The notes under the pieces were generated by a model. The model worked only from the letters and a program-made list of their open reading frames with translations. It did not search any database and was not told the DNA's origin. Below are positions 17,359 through 25,810 of a DNA stretch of 64,000 nt, piece by piece. The stretch is taken from positions 1,116,001 to 1,180,000 of the forward strand of contig NZ_JASJOU010000001.1 of the NCBI RefSeq assembly GCF_030068605.1, given 5' to 3'. The position numbers and the translations under genes are program-made. This DNA comes from Xanthocytophaga agilis (GTDB lineage: Bacteria; Bacteroidota; Bacteroidia; Cytophagales; 172606-1). Numbering within the stretch: the first letter of the stretch is position 1; each line of letters begins with the position of its first letter.

Positions 17359-18525
17359 ATGGAAAATACATTTATCTCCTCTCCTATCAGTTTTCACTTA
17401 TCCGAAGAACATCTGGCTGTGCAGGCTGCAGCAAGAGATTTTGCACGTACAGAACTCTTGCCCGGAGTTATAGACCGTGATGAACACCAGATTTTTCCCA
17501 AAGAACAAATCCGCAAAATGGGTGAACTAGGATTTATGGGTATGATGGTTAGTGAACAATATGGTGGTGGAGGTATGGATACTATCAGCTATGTATTAGC
17601 GATGGAAGAGATTTCCAAAATTGATGCTTCCGCATCAGTATGTATGTCTGTAAATAATTCGTTGGTCTGCTGGGGCCTAGAGAAATTTGGAACAGAAGAA
17701 CAAAAACAAAAATACCTGATACCTCTGGCTACAGGCGAACTTATAGGTGCGTTCTGTCTCTCTGAACCTGAAGCAGGTTCAGATGCAACTTCACAACGTA
17801 CTACAGCAGTCGACATGGGTGACTATTATTTACTGAATGGCACCAAAAACTGGATTACAAATGGCAGTTCAGCTTCTGTATATCTGGTGATAGCCCAAAC
17901 CTATCCGGAAAAAGGGCACAGAGGAATCAATGCACTGATTGTAGAACGCGAATCGCCCGGATTTGTAGTAGGTAAAAAAGAGAATAAATTAGGAATCAGA
18001 GGTTCAGATACACATTCTTTGATGTTTACCGATGTAAAAGTTCCTAAGGAAAACAGAATTGGAGAAGATGGATTTGGATTTAAATTTGCCATGCAAACCC
18101 TAAGTGGAGGGCGTATTGGTATTGCCTCTCAAGCCTTAGGTATTGCATCAGGCGCCTACGAGTTAGCTGTGGAATATGCCAAACAACGTCAGGCTTTCGG
18201 GAAACCTATTGCAGAGCATCAGGCAATTCAGTTTAAGTTGGCAGATATGGCAACACAGATTGAAGCAGCCCGCTTACTTTGTTTAAAAGCTGCCTATCTA
18301 AAAGATCAACACGCAGATTTTGCACGTGCAGCATCCATGGCCAAACTCTATGCGTCTCAGGTTGCAATGGACGTAACAGTGGAAGCAGTTCAGGTGCATG
18401 GTGGATATGGATATGTGAAAGAATATCATGTAGAACGGCTTATGCGGGATGCAAAAATTACGCAGATTTATGAAGGGACCTCTGAAATACAAAAAATTGT
18501 AATCGCACGGGATATTCTTAAATAG
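17359..18525 (+). CDS. Acyl-CoA dehydrogenase
   Basis: This 388-residue FAD enzyme introduces the trans-2 double bond into acyl-CoA thioesters and passes electrons to ETF. Features are the N-terminal helical domain, the FAD-binding CLSEPEAGSDA and WITNGSSAS motifs in the middle domain, and the C-terminal helical bundle with RQAFGKPIAEHQAIQ and VHGGYGYVKEYHVERLMRD. The catalytic base is Glu372 in IYEGTSEIQ, in the position used by short- and medium-chain enzymes. Length is typical of short-chain or butyryl-CoA dehydrogenases, but chain length cannot be set from sequence alone. It appears to be a single-gene unit. Confidence 0.95.
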   Translation: MENTFISSPISFHLSEEHLAVQAAARDFARTELLPGVIDRDEHQIFPKEQIRKMGELGFMGMMVSEQYGGGGMDTISYVLAMEEISKIDASASVCMSVNNSLVCWGLEKFGTEEQKQKYLIPLATGELIGAFCLSEPEAGSDATSQRTTAVDMGDYYLLNGTKNWITNGSSASVYLVIAQTYPEKGHRGINALIVERESPGFVVGKKENKLGIRGSDTHSLMFTDVKVPKENRIGEDGFGFKFAMQTLSGGRIGIASQALGIASGAYELAVEYAKQRQAFGKPIAEHQAIQFKLADMATQIEAARLLCLKAAYLKDQHADFARAASMAKLYASQVAMDVTVEAVQVHGGYGYVKEYHVERLMRDAKITQIYEGTSEIQKIVIARDILK

Positions 18526-18707
18526 AAAATAAGTCATTATCTTACTTTTGGCCAATTTTATTACTACAATTTGTTTTTAAATTGTTTCTTTCGTAGAATT
18601 GTGCAAAATTAAAAAGGCGAGCACCACGAACTTTTTTTGTATATTATTCCTTTTTCATACAACTATTCACCGATATATCCATATTTTTCCAACCCAAGCA
18701 CCTCTGT

Positions 18708-19628
18708 ATGGAAGATTATAACAAGATTATTGAATCTCTTGGCATTAAATTTTTAAAAGCCAAAAACATTAAATTATTACAACCCATTCATGTAAGAAAC
18801 TATTATGATGTAGAAAATACTATTATATTACTACACCAAGGTACATTATCTTACGGGCCTGATAATATAAAAGTGAGTGAAGGCGATATCTTATTTATTC
18901 CAGGAGGCAAGCTACTAAGCATCACATATGGATCTAATCCTACTACCATCACTAACGAAGAATTTGTCAGCAATAAAGAAAAATACTTTGCAGCCAATCG
19001 GGATATCGCCCGGATTGGAACACTGAGTGATTCTTTTTCGCAGGTTAGTTTTGAAGCCAAAGTATTTGACTCCGTAAACTTCTTTGCATCACTGGATATT
19101 CCTCCATTTATTATTTCTGGCGTTCCTGAACTTGTTCGGACTATTCAGGAGCTGGTAGCTGAACAACTTCAGGAATTGCCAGGAAAAGAACGGGTAACAC
19201 AAATAAAAACAGACGAAATTGTAGTGGAAATTGTGCGGTATATATTGAAAAACCGTATGTTTGTAGAAAAGCTGGCAACCAACAGTACTTATTTCAAAGA
19301 TCCTCGCCTGATAGATATATTCAATCATATCAAGATAAATCTGGGAGGCGATCTATCTAACAAGGTATTAGCTAATGTTGCCAATGTATCAGAAGATTAT
19401 GTAGGGCAGTATTTTAAAATGCTGACAGGCATTAATCCTCAGGATTACATTGAATATCAGCGCATGGAACAGGCAGTAAAACTTCTGCGTACAACCAAGA
19501 AAAGTATTCGGGAGATTGGCCACGAGGTAGGGTATAAAGACACTGCATACTTCTGCCGCCGTTTCAAAATGATGTTTGGTATTCCAGCAGGTAAAATGCG
19601 TCGCCGGGAAACACTGATGAACATATAA
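18708..19628 (+). CDS. AraC family transcriptional regulator
   Basis: This 306-residue protein has an N-terminal cupin-like sensor region (about 20-120, with TLSYGPDNIKVSEGDILFIPGGK) and a C-terminal AraC DNA-binding domain (about 205-303). The two helix-turn-helix units read LSNKVLANVANVSEDYVGQYFK and IREIGHEVGYKDTAYFCRRFK. The central part has no recognised ligand signature. It lies between the acyl-CoA dehydrogenase and ppc and has its own terminator, so its target is not obvious. The ATG at 18708 is the first in frame. Confidence 0.9.
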   Translation: MEDYNKIIESLGIKFLKAKNIKLLQPIHVRNYYDVENTIILLHQGTLSYGPDNIKVSEGDILFIPGGKLLSITYGSNPTTITNEEFVSNKEKYFAANRDIARIGTLSDSFSQVSFEAKVFDSVNFFASLDIPPFIISGVPELVRTIQELVAEQLQELPGKERVTQIKTDEIVVEIVRYILKNRMFVEKLATNSTYFKDPRLIDIFNHIKINLGGDLSNKVLANVANVSEDYVGQYFKMLTGINPQDYIEYQRMEQAVKLLRTTKKSIREIGHEVGYKDTAYFCRRFKMMFGIPAGKMRRRETLMNI

Positions 19629-19684
19629 GGGTTTTTACTTATTTACAGATACCGCTCTTACCCTAACAAACCTTCCTTACAACG

Positions 19685-19718
19685 GCCTTGGTATTATACC
19701 AAGGCTTTTTTTATTTTT
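19685..19718 (+). terminator. Terminator of the AraC regulator gene
   Basis: A perfect 9-bp stem (gccttggta at 19685-19693, complement at 19697-19705) is followed by eight T and further T-rich sequence. Confidence 0.9.
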
Positions 19719-19729
19719 AATTTGAATTA

Positions 19730-19763
19730 TTGTAAAAAATATAAACCTGATATTTTACATTTG
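19730..19763 (+). promoter_or_regulatory. Bacteroidota-type promoter of ppc
   Basis: TTG at 19730-19732 and TACATTTG at 19756-19763 are separated by 23 bases, slightly long but close to the -33/-7 arrangement. A transcript would start near 19770, about 60 bases before the ATG. Confidence 0.5.
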
Positions 19764-19830
19764 CACAAAAGAATATTTTATGAGTAAGTCCCACTAGCCA
19801 TACAGGATTTCTACCTGATACTTACAACCC

Positions 19831-22383
19831 ATGAATGATCAATATCAGAACGCTGTAGTTACCCGATACAATATCTTCAATAGCTTGTTTTTGAGTTTAC
19901 CCTTCCGGAATATATTTCGGACAGGCACATTACTCCCTCTTCTTATACAGCAAAGTGAAGAAGGTCTTACTAAAGAACAAAGCCCCAAAGAGATTATTGA
20001 ACATTTCTTTGATGAATTTCTGGAAGGATCCTCTCATAAAGAACAGATAAGTCTACTTTTCAACTTTATTCAATATATTGAACGACAAGTAGTTTTATTT
20101 GATTCTGTTGAAGATGCGGCATTCGACCAAATTCATGATAGAGAAGGAAAAGGATCTATCAACCATCTACTGAACCGCATAGATAACACGGCTATCCGGG
20201 AGAAACTCCTGGAAAAACTTTCTGATTATTGTGTACGGATTGTATTAACAGCTCATCCTACTCAGTTCTATCCCGGAAAAGTACTCACTATCATTAATGA
20301 ACTGGAAAGGGCCATTCGTAGTAATGACTTTGGAGAAATCAATAATTTATTGCTCCAACTGGGAAAAACAGGCTTCATTAATCAGGAAAAACCAACCCCA
20401 TTTGATGAAGCTGTAAGTTTAAGCTGGTTTCTGGAAAGTGTTTTTTACTATGCAATCCCACGAATTTTACTCAAATTAATCAGAGGTTTGCGTTTTAGTG
20501 TATATGACTGGCCTCATAATCAGCTGATAAGGCTGGGATTCTGGCCTGGTGGAGATCGTGATGGCAATCCTTTTGTTACTCCAGATATAACCTTAAAGGT
20601 TTCTCAACACCTTCGACGAACTGTTTTACGTTGTTATTACAGAGATATACGCCTTCTGAAAAGACGATTTACATTCAATGGAGTCGAAAGGCTTATTGCA
20701 CTGGCAGAAGAAAAAATTAATAATAGCATTTACTATCCGGAAGAGGAAAAATATAATTCAGCAGAAGAACTTCTGGCCGACCTTTCAGAAGCCCGTCAGA
20801 TTCTTATTCAACAACATGATGGGCTCTTCCTCGATTTGTTGGATGAGTTTATCTTTAAAGTACGTTTGTTTGGCTTCTATTTTGCAAGCCTGGATGTAAG
20901 ACAAGACAGCAGAAAGCATGCAGCAGCCTGGAACGAACTGATTGCAGCTCAGGGAAAACTCAAAGAATACGAACAATTGAATGAAGCACAGAAGATTGAC
21001 TATCTTCTTTCTTTACAGATTACCCCCCAACCAGAAGATGTCAAAGATGAAACCAGCAAAGACATCATTGGCTCTATTCGTACTATTCAGGAAATTCAGC
21101 AGTTAAATGGAGAAGCAGGTTGTCATCGATATGTCATCAGCAATTGCAACACTGCCTTAAATGTAATAGAAGTTCTCTCTTTGATAAAAACCATTCATCA
21201 GACAGATTCTATTCCAGTAGATATTGTACCATTATTTGAAACTGTTGGAGATCTGGCAAATGCAGGAGGTATTATGGAATTCCTGTATCAGCACCCCTAC
21301 TACCGTCAGCACCTTACCAATAGAGGAAATCAGCAGACAATTATGGTAGGCTTCTCTGATGGAACAAAAGACGGAGGCTACTTACGTGCTAACTGGTCTA
21401 TTTATCAGGCAAAAGAAGAACTAACTCGTATGTCGCGTCAATATGGTATCAAAGTGACCTTCTTTGACGGAAGAGGAGGCCCTCCAGGACGTGGTGGTGG
21501 AAATAACCACAACTTCTATGCGTCGCTAGGCAAAGGAATTGAAGACAAAGAAATCCAGTTGACCATACAAGGCCAGACAATTAGTTCCAATTACGGCACT
21601 GTAGCTACTGCTATGCATAATCTGGGAAAATTGTTTACAGCGGGACTCGAAAATCACTTATTCAAGGACACAGAACAAGATCTTAGCGACGAAGAAAAAG
21701 GCTTACTGGAAGAAATGGCGGAGATTTCTTATCATTCATACCTTGATTTGAAGAATCATCCAACATTTGTCCCCTATCTGGATAAAATGACACCACTCCG
21801 GTTTTATGGCCAAACCAATATAGGAAGTCGTCCAACCAAACGAGGTCAGGGAGATGCCTTACGTTTTGAAGATCTGAGAGCTATTCCGTTTGTAGGTTCC
21901 TGGGCACAAATGAAACAAAACGTACCAGGATTCTATGGGTTTGGAACAGCAATAGAGAAACTGAAGAAAGAAGGTAAGACAGAGGCGATGTTAAAACTCT
22001 ATGAGCACTCTCTGTTTTTCAGAACGCTGATAGAAAACTCAATGCAGTCCTTGTCAAAATCTAATTATGCGGTAACCAAATATATGGCAGATGATCCTAC
22101 CTATGGAGAACTCTGGCATAAGATGGAGGAAGAGTTTCAACGTACCTACAACCTGTTGTTAGAAATATCACAGTCTTCGACTTTGCTGGAAAGCAACCCC
22201 ATTACTAGACAATCCATTACAGTTAGGGAACGGGTTGTATTGCCTTTGATTATTATACAACAATATGCGTTACAAATGCTCAATACAGACACAACCAAAA
22301 GTACAGAACAGACAGAAGCATACAATAAGCTGATTATACGTGCAATGTTTGGTATTATTAATGCGGCCAGAAACTCAGCATAA
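19831..22383 (+). CDS. ppc: Phosphoenolpyruvate carboxylase
   Basis: This 850-residue enzyme carboxylates PEP with bicarbonate to oxaloacetate, replenishing the TCA cycle. His142 in LTAHPTQFYPGK is the essential catalytic histidine (usual motif TAHPTE). Other family motifs are FWPGGDRDGNPFVT, LFGFYFASLDVRQDS, VGFSDGTKDGGYLRANW, GRGGPPGRGGG, TNIGSRPTKRG and RAIPFVGSWAQ. In the FHGRGG loop the usual His is Asp546 (FFDGRGG), which I recall as common in Bacteroidota homologues. The usual C-terminal end around RNTG appears as INAARNSA. It is monocistronic, with a candidate promoter and a strong bidirectional terminator. Confidence 0.94.
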   Translation: MNDQYQNAVVTRYNIFNSLFLSLPFRNIFRTGTLLPLLIQQSEEGLTKEQSPKEIIEHFFDEFLEGSSHKEQISLLFNFIQYIERQVVLFDSVEDAAFDQIHDREGKGSINHLLNRIDNTAIREKLLEKLSDYCVRIVLTAHPTQFYPGKVLTIINELERAIRSNDFGEINNLLLQLGKTGFINQEKPTPFDEAVSLSWFLESVFYYAIPRILLKLIRGLRFSVYDWPHNQLIRLGFWPGGDRDGNPFVTPDITLKVSQHLRRTVLRCYYRDIRLLKRRFTFNGVERLIALAEEKINNSIYYPEEEKYNSAEELLADLSEARQILIQQHDGLFLDLLDEFIFKVRLFGFYFASLDVRQDSRKHAAAWNELIAAQGKLKEYEQLNEAQKIDYLLSLQITPQPEDVKDETSKDIIGSIRTIQEIQQLNGEAGCHRYVISNCNTALNVIEVLSLIKTIHQTDSIPVDIVPLFETVGDLANAGGIMEFLYQHPYYRQHLTNRGNQQTIMVGFSDGTKDGGYLRANWSIYQAKEELTRMSRQYGIKVTFFDGRGGPPGRGGGNNHNFYASLGKGIEDKEIQLTIQGQTISSNYGTVATAMHNLGKLFTAGLENHLFKDTEQDLSDEEKGLLEEMAEISYHSYLDLKNHPTFVPYLDKMTPLRFYGQTNIGSRPTKRGQGDALRFEDLRAIPFVGSWAQMKQNVPGFYGFGTAIEKLKKEGKTEAMLKLYEHSLFFRTLIENSMQSLSKSNYAVTKYMADDPTYGELWHKMEEEFQRTYNLLLEISQSSTLLESNPITRQSITVRERVVLPLIIIQQYALQMLNTDTTKSTEQTEAYNKLIIRAMFGIINAARNSA

Positions 22384-22396
22384 AGTAATCCATCCA

Positions 22397-22438
22397 AAAC
22401 AAAAATGTCCTTTCTATATAGAAAGGACATTTTTGTTT
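22397..22438. terminator. Bidirectional terminator between ppc and the GGGP synthase gene
   Basis: A perfect 42-base palindrome (21 bp per arm, core aaatgtcctttct and its complement) with A- and T-tracts on the outside serves the two convergent units. Confidence 0.93.
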
Positions 22439-22471
22439 CTAGTACTCAACAAAATATCTTTTAAAAACCGA

Positions 22472-23236
22472 TTATTCAACGATGGCAGCTTGATTTAAAG
22501 CCTGTACCTGAGCAGCTATTTCGGGAAGCAAATCAGGATTTCTTTCGATACCATTGCCAACCACAATCAGATCAGCTCCTGCCTGCAAACTTTCAACAGC
22601 CTGAGCAGCAGACGTAATACCCCCTCCTACTATGATAGGTACATCCACCGAACGCCGAACTGTAGCAATCATCTGAGGGGAAGCTGTTTTTTGTGCGCCA
22701 CTTCCAGAGTCAAGGTAGATTAATTTCATTCCCAGCATTTCTCCCGCCATAGCAGTACAAGCGGCCACATCCGGCTTGTCATAGGGAATAGGTGTCGTAT
22801 TACTAATATAAGAGACTGTCGTTTGTTTTCCACTATCAATCAGCATATACCCGGTGGACAATATTTCCAGCTGACTTTTTTTCAGAATTGGAGCGGCAAT
22901 TACATGTTGTCCAATCAGGTAATCAGGATTTCGTCCGGATATCAAAGATAGAAACAAAATAGCATCAGCTGACGGGTCAATATGCAGATTACTTCCGGGA
23001 AACAATACAACAGGGATAGAAGAATGTTCTTTTATACTTCGAATGAGTAGATTCATTCCCCCACCTACAATTAAGCTTCCCCCAATAAAGAAAAAATCTA
23101 CACGATTTTCGATTGCACTCCGGATCAGCGTATGGCAGTGCACCGCATCTGTTTTATCCGGATCAATCAAAACTGCAAATGCTTTCTTGTTTGTCTTCCT
23201 GTTATGAATGAGTTTCTCTAGTACGCTGGGTGTCAT
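22472..23236 (-). CDS. Geranylgeranylglyceryl phosphate synthase family protein (group II)
   Basis: This 254-residue TIM-barrel prenyltransferase joins a polyprenyl diphosphate to sn-glycerol-1-phosphate, forming the ether bond typical of archaeal-type lipids. Conserved segments are AVLIDPDKTD near the N terminus, FFFIGGSLIVGGG, VLFPGSNLHI, MKLIYLDSGSGA, VPIIVGGGIT and ADLIVVGNGIE, the glycerol-phosphate binding loops. Enzymes of this group from Bacteroidota have been shown to make the geranylgeranyl product; the chain length here is not determined. It overlaps the upstream small membrane protein gene by 35 bases. That suggests one operon with the holin-like protein. Confidence 0.9.
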   Translation of the reverse strand: MTPSVLEKLIHNRKTNKKAFAVLIDPDKTDAVHCHTLIRSAIENRVDFFFIGGSLIVGGGMNLLIRSIKEHSSIPVVLFPGSNLHIDPSADAILFLSLISGRNPDYLIGQHVIAAPILKKSQLEILSTGYMLIDSGKQTTVSYISNTTPIPYDKPDVAACTAMAGEMLGMKLIYLDSGSGAQKTASPQMIATVRRSVDVPIIVGGGITSAAQAVESLQAGADLIVVGNGIERNPDLLPEIAAQVQALNQAAIVE

Positions 23237-23591
23237 TTTTTCTTAGTTGCTCGATTGCCTGAAAAAGTTTCTCTTTCGCAATCGCGATCAAAAATAGCGC
23301 AATTTGTTGTTTGATCAAACTTACAATGGCAGATTCACGTTTTACAGGTGCAGCGGGTAGGTTACGTTCTTCTTTTTCAAATGATAGCTGTGTGGTTTTA
23401 TCTTTGCCTACAAGCACTCTTACAATCAGATAACCAGCCACTAATGTACCTCCAATAATTAAGGCATTCTTCCCTATCTTTCCTGCATTAGCCTTTAAAT
23501 CACCTACCTGGTTTTCTATTGCTTTTTTATATTTTTCTGTAGCCCGATTTAAAGAAGCTTTTCGGTCAGCGATACTTGATTTTGTAGTCAT
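23202..23591 (-). CDS. Small membrane protein of unknown function
   Basis: This 129-residue protein starts at ATG 23591 (MTTKSSIADRK); a TTG nine bases upstream is less likely. An N-terminal amphipathic, Lys-rich helix (about 5-40) precedes a hydrophobic segment (about 43-60, NALIIGGTLVAGYLIVRVLV). A second hydrophobic stretch (about 90-106, KQQIALFLIAIAKEKL) follows a charged linker. It resembles YtxH-type envelope stress proteins in layout only. It lies between a holin-like gene and the GGGP synthase, overlapping the latter by 35 bases, so a membrane-related role is likely. Confidence 0.72.
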   Translation of the reverse strand: MTTKSSIADRKASLNRATEKYKKAIENQVGDLKANAGKIGKNALIIGGTLVAGYLIVRVLVGKDKTTQLSFEKEERNLPAAPVKRESAIVSLIKQQIALFLIAIAKEKLFQAIEQLRKNDTQRTRETHS

Positions 23592-23644
23592 AATACCCAA
23601 TAATAAAAAGTTTTAAAATGGTTAATCCATTATATGTGAAAGTT

Positions 23645-24052
23645 CTATATCTCAGAGTTATTTCTGTATACATCATTTTCCAGCATCGCTTCGGTATTTC
23701 CCTCCGTATCTATCTTTTTCTTCTGCTTATCAAACATTCCAGATACTTTTCCTTCAATCTTTTGTTTCAGTTTCTCTTCACCAGATCTGGAAAGAATAGC
23801 CAACATTAAAATCAGATAGATCCCTCCTACTAGAAAATACCCCACAAATGTACTATTTAACCAGACATTTAATGCATTTGCAACACCCCAACTAAAAAAT
23901 AATAACACAAATACGCCTAATATACCAATTATCAATCCCTGAATCAATCTGACTAAAGCAATTGAAACAGATTCCTCTATTTCAAGCTTAAATAACTCAA
24001 AACGAGACTCAATATACCGAAGTACGTTTTCCAGAATTTTGTCAATTGCCAT
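23645..24052 (-). CDS. Phage holin family protein (holin superfamily III, DUF1469-like)
   Basis: This 135-residue protein has an N-terminal amphipathic helix (DKILENVLRYIESRFELFKLEIEES), two strong membrane helices (about 31-58 and 66-88) and a charged, Lys-rich C-terminal tail. This is the layout of the DUF1469/YqjE group called phage holin family in databases. In non-phage settings these proteins often occur beside YtxH- or ElaB-like membrane proteins, as here. No other phage gene is near, so a lytic role is unlikely. It is the first gene of a probable three-gene operon. Confidence 0.82.
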   Translation of the reverse strand: MAIDKILENVLRYIESRFELFKLEIEESVSIALVRLIQGLIIGILGVFVLLFFSWGVANALNVWLNSTFVGYFLVGGIYLILMLAILSRSGEEKLKQKIEGKVSGMFDKQKKKIDTEGNTEAMLENDVYRNNSEI

Positions 24053-24448
24053 CTTTAAAGCATAATAAGATTACACACGTTTTACCCTTCGCTCCAAGAT
24101 ATTCTTTCCATTGGCGTTTACCTTATATAGAAAAAGCGTATCAATGTAAGAATTGCGCCAAAAATGCAACAATTCTTATTCAAATCCAATCCGATAATAT
24201 GAAGCGTGATAGGACTATAATTGAGATTTGAAAAAAATTATACATAAAAACAGTTATGACCCAAGCTGCCATTATAAAAATGCTTATTCAAAGCATCTGA
24301 TGCGCAAAAAGTATTGTGCTTGTAAGAAAAAAAACAATTTTATTTTTTAGTAAAAAAGTGTAAATTCGCGCAAAATTTAGTTGGCCAGCTGCCTATTAAG
24401 TATCTAAACTACAATTATCTTCCATATAAAAAAGCAACGAGCAGCCCT
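24053..24448. other. Divergent intergenic region
   Basis: This 396-base region separates the holin-like gene from the DksA-like gene. It contains a 61-codon plus-strand open frame (24046-24231, TTG start) whose product has a CxxC pair (YQCKNCAKN). I list it under findings because its coding status is uncertain. No RNA gene or terminator is evident. Confidence 0.4.
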
Positions 24449-24838
24449 ATGAACAACGCCGAAGAAAAAATGCGCTACTCAGAAGACGAGTTGAGAGAAT
24501 TTGAAGGTATCATTTCTCAAAAGCTGGACTTGGCTCGTAATGAGCTGAATTATATCAAAGATCAGCTTAGTAAGCGAAATGACAGCGGAACAGACAACAC
24601 AACAGGAAGTTCCAAACTCCTGGAAGATGGGGCTGATTCAATGGAGAGAGAAAGCCTGAGCCAATTAGCAGCAAGACAACAAAAATTTATTCAACAACTT
24701 GAAAATGCCATGATTCGTATCAAGAATGGTACCTATGGCGTATGTGTTGATACAGGAAGACTTATTCCAAAAGAACGTCTCCGTGCTGTTCCTCATACAC
24801 TTCATTCTATTGAAGCGAAACTGAGAAAATCCAACTAA
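24449..24838 (+). CDS. TraR/DksA family protein with degenerate zinc finger
   Basis: This 129-residue protein has a long N-terminal coiled coil (about 5-90, ELREFEGIISQKLDLARNE and following) and a C-terminal DksA/TraR segment (YGVCVDTGRLIPKERLRAVPH). DksA proteins bind RNA polymerase through the secondary channel and alter initiation with ppGpp. Of the four zinc cysteines only one remains; the usual partner cysteines and the C-terminal pair are missing. Similar cysteine-poor forms occur in Bacteroidota. Transcription-factor function is inferred from fold similarity. It is followed by scpB after 130 bases. Confidence 0.87.
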   Translation: MNNAEEKMRYSEDELREFEGIISQKLDLARNELNYIKDQLSKRNDSGTDNTTGSSKLLEDGADSMERESLSQLAARQQKFIQQLENAMIRIKNGTYGVCVDTGRLIPKERLRAVPHTLHSIEAKLRKSN

Positions 24839-24903
24839 CCTATACGTTATTGATCTTGCAAGGCTTACTATGCTCACAATCGCTTTTGTGAACATAGTAA
24901 GCC

Positions 24904-24935
24904 TTGTGTTTTTCCAAAGATGCTTCGTATCTTTG
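24904..24935 (+). promoter_or_regulatory. Bacteroidota-type promoter of scpB
   Basis: TTG at 24904-24906 is followed after 21 bases by TATCTTTG at 24928-24935, matching the -33/-7 pattern. The transcript would begin near 24942, 25 bases before the GTG start. Confidence 0.6.
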
Positions 24936-24967
24936 TAGTATAGGTATCAAACTAAATATATTCCACT

Positions 24968-25573
24968 GTGAACTTTCTGCAAAACCATGTTGAAGCATTG
25001 ATCTTCTGCTCGGCACAACCTATTAAGGTAGTAGATATACAACAATGTTTATCAGAAATGTTTGAGGCAAATATTCCGAAGGAAGACATCGAAAATGCCA
25101 TTCAGGATCTGCTTCACAAGTATCAATCAGATGAATATACATTTGGTATCTATCACATTGCAGAAGGGTATCAGTTTCTTACTAAACCCGCCTACCAGGC
25201 CAGTATTGGTATATTGCTAAAACAATCCGCAAAGAAACGATTATCAACTGCCGCACTGGAGACAGTAGCTATAATCGCTTACAAACAACCTATCACCAAA
25301 ACCGAGCTAGAACACATACGGGGGGTCAACTGTGACTATGCCATTCAGAAGCTACTCGACAAAGAACTTATTGAAATAATGGGAAAGGCAGAAACCTTGG
25401 GACGCCCACTCTTATATGGAACAAGCAAAAAATTTATGGAATATTTTGGAATTCAAAGCATGCGGGATCTTCCTCAACCTAAAGATTTTGTAACTACTGA
25501 AAACGAAATAAATCCGGAAATTGCAGCCCAGCTCCAGACACCAGATCACACAAAAGACGACTCTGCAAAATAA
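24968..25573 (+). CDS. scpB: SMC-ScpAB complex subunit ScpB
   Basis: This 201-residue protein is the winged-helix kleisin-associated subunit of the bacterial SMC condensin, needed for chromosome organisation and segregation. Family motifs are HVEALIFCSAQPIKVVDIQQCL near the start, FLTKPAYQ, LSTAALETVAIIAYKQPITKTELEHIRGVN (the most conserved block), and ELIEIMGKAETLGRPLLYGTSKKFMEYFG. The start is GTG at 24968, because no nearby in-frame ATG retains the conserved N terminus. Its promoter lies 33-64 bases upstream. scpA is not in the window. Confidence 0.95.
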   Translation: MNFLQNHVEALIFCSAQPIKVVDIQQCLSEMFEANIPKEDIENAIQDLLHKYQSDEYTFGIYHIAEGYQFLTKPAYQASIGILLKQSAKKRLSTAALETVAIIAYKQPITKTELEHIRGVNCDYAIQKLLDKELIEIMGKAETLGRPLLYGTSKKFMEYFGIQSMRDLPQPKDFVTTENEINPEIAAQLQTPDHTKDDSAK

Positions 25574-25810
25574 TAGTTGCTATTGCACCTGATTACTATG
25601 AAATATAGATGGCTAGAATACACCATGTTAGTACTATTTCCGTCTTCTATCTATTTATTTTAACAGCATAAATAAACGAAAAAACATTTTATCAGAATAA
25701 AAGTCGTAACTTGCGAAAATTTTCGAATAGAAACAGGCTATTCTGTTTCTTACCATACAATAGAATACTATCAAGTACATTCATTTAGTTTAATACAGTA
25801 GTGATACTGC

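Noticed and set aside
23645-24052. Prophage remnant suggested by the holin-like gene
   Set aside because: No integrase, terminase, capsid or attachment repeats nearby. This family is common in non-phage membrane operons.
24053-24448. Riboswitch or small RNA ahead of the DksA-like gene
   Set aside because: No conserved stem pattern or terminator could be drawn.
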